A stretch of 64,000 bases of DNA from Streptomyces mobaraensis NBRC 13819 = DSM 40847. GTDB lineage: Bacteria; Actinomycetota; Actinomycetes; Streptomycetales; Streptomycetaceae. The stretch is from contig NZ_CP072827.1 in assembly GCF_017916255.1 (NCBI RefSeq), positions 4,117,501 through 4,181,500 on the forward strand, read 5' to 3'. Below, one piece after another: positions 1 to 8,162 of the stretch (position 1 is its first letter; the number at the start of each line of letters is the position of its first letter). The notes below the pieces were generated by a model that saw only the letters and a program-made list of their open reading frames with translations, was not told the DNA's origin and did no database searches. The position numbers and the translations under genes are program-made.

Positions 1-626
1 GGCCGGTCCCGTCCCACCTCCCCGGCCTCCAGGTAGGTGCCCTCGGCGCCGTACGGTGCCAGCAGCGGCGGTACGTCCAGGTGGGAGCCGACGCGGATCA
101 GCGTGGGCGCGTCCTCCTCGCCGGTGTCGGAGAACAGCAGCAGGAGCAGCAGCGCCCGGCCGCGGGACCACACGTTGTACCGGAAGATCTTGTCGTAGTC
201 CGGCGGGATCACGTCGAGCTCGCCGGACCAGTCGCGGTCGGCGTCGGCGCCCTCGGCGAGGAAGCTGGCGTCGATGTGCCAGCCGTAGTCCTCGGTCTCC
301 TCCGGCCGCTTCGTCACGGGGAACCGCACCGGGAACGTGCCGACCTGGGTCAGCGGCTGCCAGCGGCCCTCCCCGGCGAGCTGGTCGTAGGCGGCGTGCA
401 GCAGCGGGGTGTTGGCGGCACGGACGAACACGTCGTCGTCGCGCACCCCGAGCCGGACCACCTCCCGCGTCCAGGTGCCCGGGTCGTCCGGGTCCATGTC
501 CAGCTGCCGCCACAGCAGGGCGCGCGCCTCCTCGGCGAGCTCCCCCGGGAACGCACCCGGCAGGTGGACGAAGCCGTCGGAGACGAAGCCCTCGACCTGC
601 TCCTCGGTCAGTACGCGGGTTCCCAT
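1..626 (-). CDS. Phytanoyl-CoA dioxygenase (PhyH) family protein, partial (3' end beyond window)
   Basis: An open frame runs on the minus strand from ATG at 626 off the left edge, about 208 codons. AAAGGAG lies a few bases upstream of the ATG. The N-terminus (GTRVLTEEQVEGFVSDGF) is typical of PhyH Fe(II)/2-oxoglutarate dioxygenases. A metal-binding H-x-D motif is visible in GWHIDASF, and RVGSHLDVPP follows. The distal His and the Arg that would bind 2-oxoglutarate lie beyond the edge. It is divergent from the halogenase. Its closest look is to a PhyH group found widely in actinobacteria, so it may be only a neighbour of the cluster. A role as a fourth cluster oxygenase cannot be excluded. Confidence 0.75.
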   Translation of the reverse strand, partial: MGTRVLTEEQVEGFVSDGFVHLPGAFPGELAEEARALLWRQLDMDPDDPGTWTREVVRLGVRDDDVFVRAANTPLLHAAYDQLAGEGRWQPLTQVGTFPVRFPVTKRPEETEDYGWHIDASFLAEGADADRDWSGELDVIPPDYDKIFRYNVWSRGRALLLLLLFSDTGEEDAPTLIRVGSHLDVPPLLAPYGAEGTYLEAGEVGRDR

Positions 627-829
627 CACGCTCCTTTACAGGACGGCCGCCGAGCCCGGCACTAATCCCGAAGCGGATGCTACATAGCCGGGCCCGAAGA
701 AGAACTAGAGATTCCACTAGAGCGTGGTCACTACACTCGGAGAAGTATTTCGCAATTGACCGTGCCTGGCGTTGACCACCTTTCCGTAACGCGCCGCCAT
801 GTGAAACCCGAATTGTCAGGGGGAGCTCG
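627..829. promoter_or_regulatory. Divergent promoter region (PhyH gene / halogenase)
   Basis: About 200 bp separates two divergent start codons and is clearly AT-richer than its surroundings. Two TTGACC elements (754-760 and about 773-778) could serve as -35 boxes for the halogenase, but no convincing -10 is seen at standard spacing. CTAGAG occurs twice near 705-722. The promoter assignment is inferred from gene orientation. Confidence 0.4.
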
Positions 830-2287
830 ATGCCCAAAACAGTGCTCGTAATCGGTGGTGGGCCGGCAGGGTCCACTGCGGCCTCCTTGCTCAGCAAGGC
901 CGGAATGTCCGTCAAGCTGCTGGAGCGGGAGACTTTCCCGCGGTACCACATCGGCGAGTCGATCGCCTCTTCCTGCCGCACCATCGTCGATCTCGTCGGC
1001 GCGCTGGACGAGGTCGACTCCCGCGGTTACACGGTCAAGAACGGTGTGCTGCTGCGCTGGGGCAAGGAGGACTGGGCCATCGACTGGCCGAAGATCTTCG
1101 GCCCGGACGTGCGGTCCTGGCAGGTCGACCGCGACGACTTCGACCACGTGCTCCTGAAGAACGCGGTCAAGCAGGGCGCCGACGTCACCGAGGGCGTCAC
1201 GGTCAAGCGCGTGCTGTTCGACGGCGACCGCGCGGTCGGGGCCGAGTGGACGGACCCGGACTCCGGTGAGCTGGTCAGCGAGGAGTTCGACTACGTCATC
1301 GACGCCTCCGGCCGTACGGGCGTCATCTCCCGGCACCTGAAGAACCGCCAGCCGCACGAGATCTTCCGCAACGTCGCGATCTGGGGCTACTGGCAGGGCG
1401 GTTCCCTGCTGCCCACCTCGCCCACCGGCGGCATCAACGTCATCGGCGCCCCCGACGGCTGGTACTGGGTGATCCCGCTGCGCGGCGACCGGTACAGCGT
1501 CGGCTTCGTCTGCCACCAGGACCGCTTCCTGGAGCGCCGCAAGGAGCACGACGACCTGGAGGCGATGCTCGCCTCGCTGGTCCAGGAGAACCCGACCGTC
1601 CGCGACCTCATGGCGGAGGGCGAGTACCAGCCGGGCGTCCGGGTGGAGCAGGACTTCTCCTACGTCGCCGACAGCTTCCACGGCCCCGGCTACTACCTCG
1701 CCGGCGACGCCGCCTGCTTCCTCGACCCGCTGCTGTCCACCGGCGTCCACCTGGCGCTCTACAGCGGCATGCTGGCCGCGACGTCCGTGCTCGCCACGGT
1801 GAACGAGGACGTCACGGAGAAGGAGGCCGGCGCCTTCTACGAGTCGCTCTACCGCAACGCCTACCAGCGGCTGTTCACCCTGGTGTCCGGTGTGTACCAG
1901 CAGCAGGCCGGCAAGGCCGCCTACTTCGGCCTGGCCGACGCGATGGTCCCGGAGCGCGCCACGGAGGAGTACGAGCAGGTGGACGGCGCGGTGGCCTTCG
2001 CCGAGCTGGTCGCGGGGCTCGCCGACATCCACGACGCCGTCACCGGGACGCACGAGGACCACGCCCACCAGGCGCACACTCAGGCCGTCGCCCTGCCGGA
2101 GGACAACTCCGTCCGCCAGCTGCTCGCCGCGGCCGAGAACGCCCGCCTGATGGCGGAGGCCGGCACGCCGAGCGCGCCGGTCAGCGAGGCCCCCGGCAAG
2201 ATGGACGCCCACGACCTCTACGACCCCGCCACGGGCCTGTACCTGCGGACCACCCCGACCCTGGGGATCGGCCGGTCCAGGGCCTGA
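830..2287 (+). CDS. aviH: FAD-dependent halogenase (AviH-like)
   Basis: A 485-aa flavin-dependent halogenase, read as the enzyme that chlorinates the orsellinate-derived aromatic cap, as AviH does in avilamycin. The N-terminal GGGPAGS (residues 9-15) is the FAD-binding fold. WYWVIP (211-216) matches the W-x-W-x-I-P halogenase signature that blocks the monooxygenase reaction. Lys79, in LRWGKE, is placed like the catalytic lysine of phenolic halogenases. GDAACFLDPLLSTG (about 293-306) is the second flavin motif. GGGGGAG precedes the ATG. The roughly 90-residue tail with His-rich HEDHAHQAH is variable in this family. A converging gene lies downstream, separated by two strong hairpins. The substrate is inferred from the nearby orsellinate synthase. 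Confidence 0.9.
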   Translation: MPKTVLVIGGGPAGSTAASLLSKAGMSVKLLERETFPRYHIGESIASSCRTIVDLVGALDEVDSRGYTVKNGVLLRWGKEDWAIDWPKIFGPDVRSWQVDRDDFDHVLLKNAVKQGADVTEGVTVKRVLFDGDRAVGAEWTDPDSGELVSEEFDYVIDASGRTGVISRHLKNRQPHEIFRNVAIWGYWQGGSLLPTSPTGGINVIGAPDGWYWVIPLRGDRYSVGFVCHQDRFLERRKEHDDLEAMLASLVQENPTVRDLMAEGEYQPGVRVEQDFSYVADSFHGPGYYLAGDAACFLDPLLSTGVHLALYSGMLAATSVLATVNEDVTEKEAGAFYESLYRNAYQRLFTLVSGVYQQQAGKAAYFGLADAMVPERATEEYEQVDGAVAFAELVAGLADIHDAVTGTHEDHAHQAHTQAVALPEDNSVRQLLAAAENARLMAEAGTPSAPVSEAPGKMDAHDLYDPATGLYLRTTPTLGIGRSRA

Positions 2288-2300
2288 CCCCGCGACGGCT

Positions 2301-2340
2301 CCGGGCCGCGGGACTCGTGTCGCACGAGCCCGGGGCCCGG
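2301..2340. terminator. GC-rich hairpin after the halogenase gene
   Basis: An imperfect stem pairs 2301-2319 with 2323-2340 around a 3-nt loop, starting 14 bp past the halogenase stop. It has no T tract, as is usual for Streptomyces terminators. It is probably part of a bidirectional terminator block. Confidence 0.65.
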
Positions 2341-2350
2341 CCGCCACACC

Positions 2351-2430
2351 CGTGCGCCCCGGGCCCGGGGCGGAGAACGTGAACGGCCGCGCAGGCCGCC
2401 CGTTTCCCCGCCCCGGGCCCGGGGCGCACG
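2351..2430. terminator. Long inverted repeat between convergent genes
   Basis: A perfect 23-bp inverted repeat (2351-2373 with 2408-2430) flanks a 34-nt centre that can itself form a short GGCC...GGCC stem. Each arm contains the self-palindrome CCCCGGGCCCCGGGG-like core (CCCCGGGCCCGGGG). It lies between the halogenase and a convergent epimerase and most likely ends transcription from both sides. Confidence 0.75.
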
Positions 2431-2463
2431 CGGATCCGCCGCCGGAGCGCCGGAGCGGAACCG

Positions 2464-3408
2464 CTAGAGCGTCGAGACGGACGTCGAGACGGAAGCGGCC
2501 CGGCCGGCGTCGTCGAGCACCCGCTCCCAGCACGCGCGGACGCCCTCGGCCAGCGGGATCGCGGCCCGCCAGCCGAACTCGGCGTCGGCCCGCGCGACGT
2601 CCAGCCAGTTGCCCTGCCGGTCGAAGGAGCGGCCCCGCTCCCAGCGCACCGCGACGGAGCCGCCGGTCACCTCGGACACGATGTCCAGCAGGCCGCTCAG
2701 CGAAGTCGGCACGCCGGAGCCGATGTTGACCACGGAGGGCAGCCGGCCGCCGGCGATCCGGGTGCGCAGCGCGAGCAGGAACCGGGTGACGTCGTCGACG
2801 TGGACGTAGTCCCGGACCACGTGCGGATCGCCGAACACCCGCACGGGCTCGCCCCGGACGGCCGCCCGCAGCCAGTGCGGCAGCACGCCGAACCCGCGGA
2901 CGGGCCGCTGGCCGGGGCCGTAGACGTTACTCAGCCGCGCCACCACGGCGCGGACCGCGTCCCGGCGCCGGAACAGCTCGTGTTCCAGGCGGAGTTTGGC
3001 GTGCCCGTAGGCGGAGTCGGGGCGGGTCGGGGTGGTCTCCCGGTACGGCGGCGCGACCTCGGGCGCGTAGACCGCGCCGCCCGAGCCGGCCAGCACGAAC
3101 ACCGGACGGCGGCCCGCCGCGGCCAGCGCGTCCAACACCTCGATCAGGAGGCGGCGTTCGGCCTCCACCAGGTCGGGCCGCCGTTCGGCCAGGATCGGGC
3201 TCAGCCCGGCGGCCAGGAAGTAGACGATGTCGGCCTCGGCCAGTCCCGGTGCCGCGCGGCCGTCGGCCACCGGCGGGACCGCCCGGTTGAAGGCGGCCGG
3301 GACGCGCGGGTCCCCGGCGGTGAGGGCGGCCGTCAGCCGGGATCCGATGAAGCCGGTCGCGCCGATCACCGCCGTACGGCCGCCGGGCAGCGGGTGTGCC
3401 GTGGTCAC
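2464..3408 (-). CDS. NAD-dependent epimerase/dehydratase (NDP-sugar modifying)
   Basis: A 314-aa extended short-chain dehydrogenase. GATGFIGS near residue 17 is the Rossmann GxxGxxG motif. The catalytic YxxxK is YGHAK, and RDYVHVDDVTRFL and VNIGSG are typical of GalE/RfbB-like sugar-nucleotide enzymes. GTG at 3408 was chosen because it overlaps the TGA of the upstream HAD gene in a GTGA junction, which implies translational coupling. A longer in-frame reading would invade that gene. The substrate is presumably a dTDP-6-deoxyhexose or related NDP-sugar; which epimerisation or reduction it performs cannot be told from the sequence. Confidence 0.82.
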   Translation of the reverse strand: MTTAHPLPGGRTAVIGATGFIGSRLTAALTAGDPRVPAAFNRAVPPVADGRAAPGLAEADIVYFLAAGLSPILAERRPDLVEAERRLLIEVLDALAAAGRRPVFVLAGSGGAVYAPEVAPPYRETTPTRPDSAYGHAKLRLEHELFRRRDAVRAVVARLSNVYGPGQRPVRGFGVLPHWLRAAVRGEPVRVFGDPHVVRDYVHVDDVTRFLLALRTRIAGGRLPSVVNIGSGVPTSLSGLLDIVSEVTGGSVAVRWERGRSFDRQGNWLDVARADAEFGWRAAIPLAEGVRACWERVLDDAGRAASVSTSVSTL

Positions 3409-4130
3409 AGCGCACCGAGGCGCGCCAGGGGCGACGCGGCCAGCTCGGCGAGGGAGGCGACCCGCGGCACGTCGTCGTCCACCGGGGGCGCGGTGCGGAC
3501 CGCGCGCAGGGCGCGGTAGGCCCGGACGATGTCCGGGTGGACGCCCGGCGGGACGCGGTAGCCGTCCTCCGGCAGCACGAACACCGCCGGGCAGCCCAGG
3601 GCGCGGGCCGGCGCCACGTCGTGGTCGGCGCGGTTGCCCACCACGAGCAGGTCGGCGGGCGACAGGCCCAGCCGGTCCAGGGCGATGCCCAGCAGTCGCG
3701 GATCGGGTTTGGCGACGCCTTCGAAGCAGTCGAGGACGACCGTCTCCAGGACGGCGGTCAGCCCCCACGCGGCGAGCACGCCGGCGCACTCGGGCGGCTG
3801 GTTGGCGACCACGGCCGTCGGTATTTCGCGGGCGAGCGCCTTCGTCGCCGCAATGGCGCCGGGAATCTCCTGGGCCAGTTCGCCCCAGGCACGCAGGATC
3901 CGGACCCAGCTCTCGTCGGCGGCCGCCGAACCGAGAATGTCAGGCCGGCCCGCGGGGACTTTCCCGCCCAGATAGAAACGCTCGGTGTCATCGATGAAAT
4001 GTCGGAGGGTGACGCTCGGATCAGCGGTGACCGCGAGGTCGAAGGTCCCCTGAAGCCAAGCCAGTTCGAAAGGCTCGTCGTAGTAGATGACGCCTCCGAC
4101 ATCCAACGCAATCGCACTGTGTCCAGTCAT
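3405..4130 (-). CDS. HAD-superfamily hydrolase
   Basis: A 241-aa haloacid dehalogenase-like protein. Motif I is LDVGGVIY near the N-terminus, motif III is the Lys in GVAKPDP, and motif IV is VGNRADHDVAPA with its acidic residue. Such proteins are usually sugar or small-molecule phosphatases, so removal of phosphate from a sugar precursor is plausible but inferred. ATG 4130 follows GGGAG at usable spacing. A longer start at 4187 is possible but weaker. It is the first gene of a two-gene minus-strand unit with the epimerase and is divergent from the oxygenase at 4329. Confidence 0.8.
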   Translation of the reverse strand: MTGHSAIALDVGGVIYYDEPFELAWLQGTFDLAVTADPSVTLRHFIDDTERFYLGGKVPAGRPDILGSAAADESWVRILRAWGELAQEIPGAIAATKALAREIPTAVVANQPPECAGVLAAWGLTAVLETVVLDCFEGVAKPDPRLLGIALDRLGLSPADLLVVGNRADHDVAPARALGCPAVFVLPEDGYRVPPGVHPDIVRAYRALRAVRTAPPVDDDVPRVASLAELAASPLARLGAL

Positions 4131-4328
4131 AGCAACCCGCTCCCGTATTTCACATACGTCGCGCCGAGAGTATTGCACGCGTTTCACCGGGGTCGTCGTC
4201 CGAAGGCCGGGGAATCGCCTTCGGCGGCCAGAGTCTAGTCAATTCACTATTCTCCGGCTAAAGGCGATGCCCTATTCCGGGAAGGAACGTATCGTACTCG
4301 TCGAATACCTGACGAAAGGAGCCGCCGT
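4131..4328. promoter_or_regulatory. Divergent promoter region (HAD gene / oxygenase)
   Basis: A 198-bp AT-richer gap between divergent genes, with AGTCTAGTCAATTCACTATTC around 4232-4252. It must hold promoters for both directions. No individual -35/-10 pair can be defended. Confidence 0.4.
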
Positions 4329-5081
4329 ATGGGGGCCGTGGAAACCGTGATCGACGAGGAGCTCGTCGCAGCCTTCCGGGACGACGGATTCGCATCGCTG
4401 CCGCGGCTCGTGGACGACGCGGAGCTGGAGTGGCTGCGCGGGGTCTACGACCGTCTGTTCTCCGAGCACGCCGACTTCGCGACGGGCGACTACTTCGACA
4501 TCGCCGCCCGCCAGGATTCCGACGGGCCGGCCCGGCTGCCGCAGATCGTGCGCCCCGAGAAATTCGCGCCCGAACTGGTCGAGAGCGAGCACTTCAAGCG
4601 CTGCCGGGCGATCGCCGCGCGGCTGCTGGACGTTCCCGAGGACGAGCTCGACTTCTACGGGCACGCCATCCTGAAGCCGCCGCACTACGGCGCCGAGACG
4701 CCCTGGCACCAGGACGAGGGCTACATGGACCCGCGCTGGCACCGGCGCGGGCTCAGCGTGTGGACCACGCTGGACGAGGCCACGGTGGAGAGCGGCTGCC
4801 TGCACTACCTGCCCGGCGGCCACCTGGGCCCCGTCCTGCCGCACCGGCACATCGACGACGACGACCGCATCCGCGGGCTGGTGACCGACGCCGTGGACCC
4901 CGCCGCCGGGGTGGCCGTCCCGCTCGCCGCGGGCGAGGCCGTGGTGCACACCCTGCGGGCCCCGCACTACGCGGGCCCCAACGGCACCGGCCAGACCCGC
5001 CGGGCGTACGTGCTCGTCTTCATGGGCCCGGTCGAAGAGGTGGCCGACCCCGAGCCGCGCCCCTGGCTGGACACGCACTGA
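4329..5081 (+). CDS. Fe(II)/2-oxoglutarate oxygenase, orthosomycin type (AviO/EvdO-like)
   Basis: A 250-aa PhyH-superfamily oxygenase. The facial triad is visible as H-x-D in PWHQDEGY and the distal His in VVHTLRAPH. The 2-oxoglutarate-binding Arg is in QTRRAYVLVF. In avilamycin and everninomicin clusters, three enzymes of this size and fold are linked to oxidative cyclisation that makes the two spiro-orthoesters and the methylenedioxy bridge. This one is a candidate for one of those steps. GAAAGGAG precedes the ATG. It stands alone on the plus strand, facing a glycosyltransferase gene across a perfect hairpin. Which bond it closes is unknown. Confidence 0.8.
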   Translation: MGAVETVIDEELVAAFRDDGFASLPRLVDDAELEWLRGVYDRLFSEHADFATGDYFDIAARQDSDGPARLPQIVRPEKFAPELVESEHFKRCRAIAARLLDVPEDELDFYGHAILKPPHYGAETPWHQDEGYMDPRWHRRGLSVWTTLDEATVESGCLHYLPGGHLGPVLPHRHIDDDDRIRGLVTDAVDPAAGVAVPLAAGEAVVHTLRAPHYAGPNGTGQTRRAYVLVFMGPVEEVADPEPRPWLDTH

Positions 5082-5085
5082 CGAC

Positions 5086-5127
5086 GTGCCGGGGTCCGGG
5101 CGGCGCACCCGCTCCGGACCCCGGCAC
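5086..5127. terminator. Bidirectional hairpin terminator
   Basis: A perfect 14-bp inverted repeat, 5086-5099 with 5114-5127, and a 14-nt loop. It fills the 47-bp gap between the convergent oxygenase and glycosyltransferase genes. Confidence 0.8.
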
Positions 5128-5128
5128 C

Positions 5129-6157
5129 TCACTTCCAGGTCACCCCGGAGAGCAGCCTGCGGTACTGCTCCACATACCGTCCGGCGATCTCCACGTGGCC
5201 CCACAGCCGGACCGCCTCGCGCCGGACCTCGTCGGGCGACGGCAGCCCGTCCAGCACCCGGCGGGCCTCCTCGGGCGTGAAGTCCGTCCCGTAGGCCACG
5301 ACCTCGCCGACCGACGGCACGATCTCCGCCAGGCAGCCGTTGCGCGTGCCCACGACGGGGGTGCCGCTCACCGCGGCCTCGGAGACCACCGTGGCGCCCG
5401 GTTCGCACCAGATGCCGCCCCACGGCCCCTCGACCGCCTGGGACATGGCGAGCACCGCGTGCGCGGAGGCGAGCAGGTCGAGCCGCCGTTCGGCGCCCAC
5501 CTCCCCGATCACCTCGACGGTCGAGCCGTACCGGGAGGTGATCTCCGCGAAGTAGTCGGGCTCCCAGGCCGGCCCGGCCAGCACCAGGCGCCGGCCGCTC
5601 GCCGCCGCGAACGCGGCGGCCTCCAGCGCCCCCTTGTGCGGCGAGATCCGGCCCATGAAGAGCAGGAAGTCCTCCTTGGGCACCGCGTCCGCGGCCGACC
5701 GGTAGCGGGCCGGGTCGACGGGGATCGGGATGACGGGCGCGTCGTCGCCGCCCCCGCAGTGCGCGCGCTGCGCCCGGGAACTGTAGGTGCAGCCCGCTGG
5801 GTTGACCGCCCGGGTGGTGAAGTGGTGCGAGCTGATGAACGCGGTGCCGGGACGCAGCCCGGCCGGGCCGATCAGGCCGCCGCTGTGGTCGTGGACCACG
5901 TCGACGTCCGACTCCCGCAGCCACCGCTGGATCTCCTCCGGCTCGCCGACCGGCACGACGGTCAGTCCCGGGGCCCCCGCCGGGCTGCCCGGGGCGCCCA
6001 GCAGGAAGACCTCGTGGCCGAGTTCGAGCAGCCCGTCCATCAGGTTGGCGACGACCCACTGGATCCCGCCGTACCCCTGCGGCGGCACGGTGATCCACTC
6101 GTCGCTCCCCGGGACCCGGAGCGGGATGTTGACCAGCGCGACCTTCAACGGCCTCAT
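5129..6157 (-). CDS. Glycosyltransferase, GT4 family (GT-B fold)
   Basis: A 342-aa GT-B glycosyltransferase, expected to act in the cytoplasm on an NDP-sugar. The N-terminal YGGIQWVVANLMDGL and the HDHSGG acceptor-side motif precede the C-terminal donor domain with LFMGRISPHKG and WCEPGATVVSEAAVSGTPVV, a relative of the GT4 E-x7-E motif. The ATG at 6157 overlaps the TGA of the upstream GT2 gene (ATGA), with AAGGGGG upstream, so the two glycosyltransferases are coupled. It is one of five glycosyltransferases that would build the oligosaccharide. Donor and acceptor cannot be deduced. Confidence 0.85.
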   Translation of the reverse strand: MRPLKVALVNIPLRVPGSDEWITVPPQGYGGIQWVVANLMDGLLELGHEVFLLGAPGSPAGAPGLTVVPVGEPEEIQRWLRESDVDVVHDHSGGLIGPAGLRPGTAFISSHHFTTRAVNPAGCTYSSRAQRAHCGGGDDAPVIPIPVDPARYRSAADAVPKEDFLLFMGRISPHKGALEAAAFAAASGRRLVLAGPAWEPDYFAEITSRYGSTVEVIGEVGAERRLDLLASAHAVLAMSQAVEGPWGGIWCEPGATVVSEAAVSGTPVVGTRNGCLAEIVPSVGEVVAYGTDFTPEEARRVLDGLPSPDEVRREAVRLWGHVEIAGRYVEQYRRLLSGVTWK

Positions 6158-7161
6158 CGGGAAGCCCCCTTCGCGCCCCGGGCCCGCAGCGCGCGGTGGC
6201 TCCGGCGCCGGGACCGCATGGTCGGCACCCGGCCGGCGAGCCAGCGCAGCGCCTCGGCCGTCTCCCGCGCCCCCGTCGCGGCCGGCACGCGGCCGACGAC
6301 GCTGTGGCCCCTGAGGTCCGCCACCAGCCAGCGCCCGGCCAGCCGGGCGGCCTTCGCCGGATGCCAGTCGATGTCCGTCAGGAGGTAGTAGTAGCGGTTG
6401 CGCCGCATGTGGACCCGGCTGTACTCGCTGGGGACGGCGGCGCCTCCGCCGCCCCGGTGCTGGATGCCCAGGTCCAGGTGGAGCGCCACCCGCCAGCCCG
6501 CCCAGCGGGCCCGGCGGCACAGGTCGGTCTCCTCGTAGTAGGTGTGCAGCACCTCGTCGAAGAGCCCGGTCTCGCGGAGCATCGCGGTCCGGGCGAACAG
6601 CGCCGAACCCTGGACGTAGGCGTGCTCCAGCGTGCGCGGGGCCCGGCCCTCGGCGGGGCCGGCGGTGGAGGGGTGGGCGATCCCGTCGCCGGCGAAGGCG
6701 TGCTGCTCGCCCAGCCACAGGACCGTGTGCGTCCAGTCGTTGAACTCGTCGAGCGCCGTGGAGTCGGCGTCGTAGCGGTACTGGAGCGGGCCGAGGATGC
6801 CGTACTCCGGCCACTCCTCGGCCACTTCGGTGAGGCCGCGCACCAGGCCGGGCGGGGTCCAGGTGTCGGGGTTCACGAGGAACACGTAGTCCGCGCCGGA
6901 CTCCAGCGCGCGGCGCATGCCGACGTTGTTCGCCCCGGCGAAGCCCAGGTTGCGGTCGTTGCGGATGACCGTCGCCCGGGGGTACTTCTCCCGCACGTGC
7001 TCGACGCTGCCGTCCGCCGAGTCGTTGTCGACGTAGCAGACCTCCAGGTCGATGCCGGTGGTGTCGCTGTCCAGCAGGGAACCGAGGCACCGGTCCAGCC
7101 AGCGCAGCTCGTTGGTCCCGACGGTGATCGTCACGACCTTCGGCCGGCGCTCGGCGTCCAT
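6154..7161 (-). CDS. Glycosyltransferase, GT2 family (rhamnosyltransferase-like)
   Basis: A 335-aa GT-A glycosyltransferase. ITVGTNELRWLDRCL starts the nucleotide-binding domain, followed by CYVDNDSADGS, NLGFAGANNVG and the metal-binding NPDTWTPPG. HTYYEETDLCRRARWAG is the conserved acceptor-side motif of rhamnosyltransferase-like GT2 enzymes. ATG 7161 has GGGAG only about 3 bases upstream. A GTG at 7182 is an alternative. It overlaps the GT4 gene downstream and follows the E1 beta gene by 38 bp. It probably transfers a 6-deoxy or methylated hexose to the growing chain. Confidence 0.83.
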   Translation of the reverse strand: MDAERRPKVVTITVGTNELRWLDRCLGSLLDSDTTGIDLEVCYVDNDSADGSVEHVREKYPRATVIRNDRNLGFAGANNVGMRRALESGADYVFLVNPDTWTPPGLVRGLTEVAEEWPEYGILGPLQYRYDADSTALDEFNDWTHTVLWLGEQHAFAGDGIAHPSTAGPAEGRAPRTLEHAYVQGSALFARTAMLRETGLFDEVLHTYYEETDLCRRARWAGWRVALHLDLGIQHRGGGGAAVPSEYSRVHMRRNRYYYLLTDIDWHPAKAARLAGRWLVADLRGHSVVGRVPAATGARETAEALRWLAGRVPTMRSRRRSHRALRARGAKGASR

Positions 7162-7199
7162 CTTCTCTCCCGTTCTCGTCACGGCCCGGTCCCGTCCGG

Positions 7200-8162
7200 T
7201 CACTTCAGGACGGCGCGGATCGCGTCGGTCAGCTGGTCCCCGTTGGGCAGCAGCGCCTGGTCGAGCACCAGCGCGTAGGGGATGACCGCGCCGTCCGGCC
7301 GGGTCACCCGGCGGGGCGGGGCCACCAGGTCGAACTGCTCGGCGGCGGTGGCCAGGACCTCGCCGGCGAAGCCGCTCATCCGGTTGGCGTCGTCGATCAC
7401 GACGAGCCGGCCCGTCTTCCCGGCCGACGCCCGGATCGTCTCCCAGTCCACCGGGTAGATGGTGCGCGGGTCCACGACCTCGATCGACGCCTCGCCGGCC
7501 ATCGCCTCCGCGACGGCCAGGGCGGTGTGCACGCACTGGCCGGTGGCGACGACGGTCACGTCCTCGCCCGCGCGGTGGATCCGGGCGGAGCCGAGCGGTA
7601 CCGGGCCGAGCTCGCCGGTCACCTCCTCGACCGTGCCCATCAGCGCGCTCGGCGCGAAGACGGCCACCGGGTCGGGGTCGCGCAGCGCGGAGAGGAGCAG
7701 GCCGTAGGCGTCCGAGGCGGTGGCGGGCAGCACGGTCTTGATGCCGACGTGCGCGAACAGGCTGTAGGGGTGGTCGGAGTGCTGGCCGGCCATGCCGGAG
7801 CGCGAACCGGAGCCCGGCACCAGGTAGGTGACGGGGACCTCCACCTGCCCGCCGGTCATCAGCGAGAACTTGTGCGCCTGGTTGGCGATCTGCTCGAAGA
7901 CCAGGTACAGCAGCGACGGGATCTGGTACTCCACGACCGGGCGCTGCCCCGCCATCGCCGCGCCGGTGGCCAGGCTGGTGAACGCCTGCTCCGACAGCGG
8001 CGTGTCCACGACGCGCCCGTCGCCGAAGCGCTCGTGCAGGCCCTTGGTGGTCTGGGTCAGCCCGATCCGCACGTCTTCGCCGAAGACGCAGACGCGGTCG
8101 TCCCGCGCCATCTCGTCGTGGAGCGCCTGGTTCAGCGCGGTGATGTACGCAAGTGCACCCAT
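7200..8162 (-). CDS. aviB2: Pyruvate dehydrogenase-like E1 component, beta subunit (AviB2-type)
   Basis: A 320-aa transketolase-like beta subunit. The start ALNQALHDEMARDDRVCVFGEDV, DTPLSEQAF and the C-terminal transketolase domain (DPRTIYPVDWETI) are typical of pyruvate/acetoin dehydrogenase E1 beta. With the alpha subunit it should use thiamine diphosphate to decarboxylate pyruvate and transfer a two-carbon acetyl unit. In avilamycin the AviB1/AviB2 pair is proposed to add the acetyl branch of the eurekanate ring. The ATG shares one base with the TGA of the alpha gene (TGATG). No E2 or E3 subunit is nearby, which argues against a metabolic pyruvate dehydrogenase complex. Gene name by homology. 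Confidence 0.85.
   Translation of the reverse strand: MGALAYITALNQALHDEMARDDRVCVFGEDVRIGLTQTTKGLHERFGDGRVVDTPLSEQAFTSLATGAAMAGQRPVVEYQIPSLLYLVFEQIANQAHKFSLMTGGQVEVPVTYLVPGSGSRSGMAGQHSDHPYSLFAHVGIKTVLPATASDAYGLLLSALRDPDPVAVFAPSALMGTVEEVTGELGPVPLGSARIHRAGEDVTVVATGQCVHTALAVAEAMAGEASIEVVDPRTIYPVDWETIRASAGKTGRLVVIDDANRMSGFAGEVLATAAEQFDLVAPPRRVTRPDGAVIPYALVLDQALLPNGDQLTDAIRAVLK

Noticed and set aside
1..626. PhyH dioxygenase at the left edge as a fourth orthoester-forming enzyme
   Set aside because: It resembles a PhyH group common outside orthosomycin clusters and only its N-terminal part is visible. I list it as a neighbour, not as a pathway enzyme.
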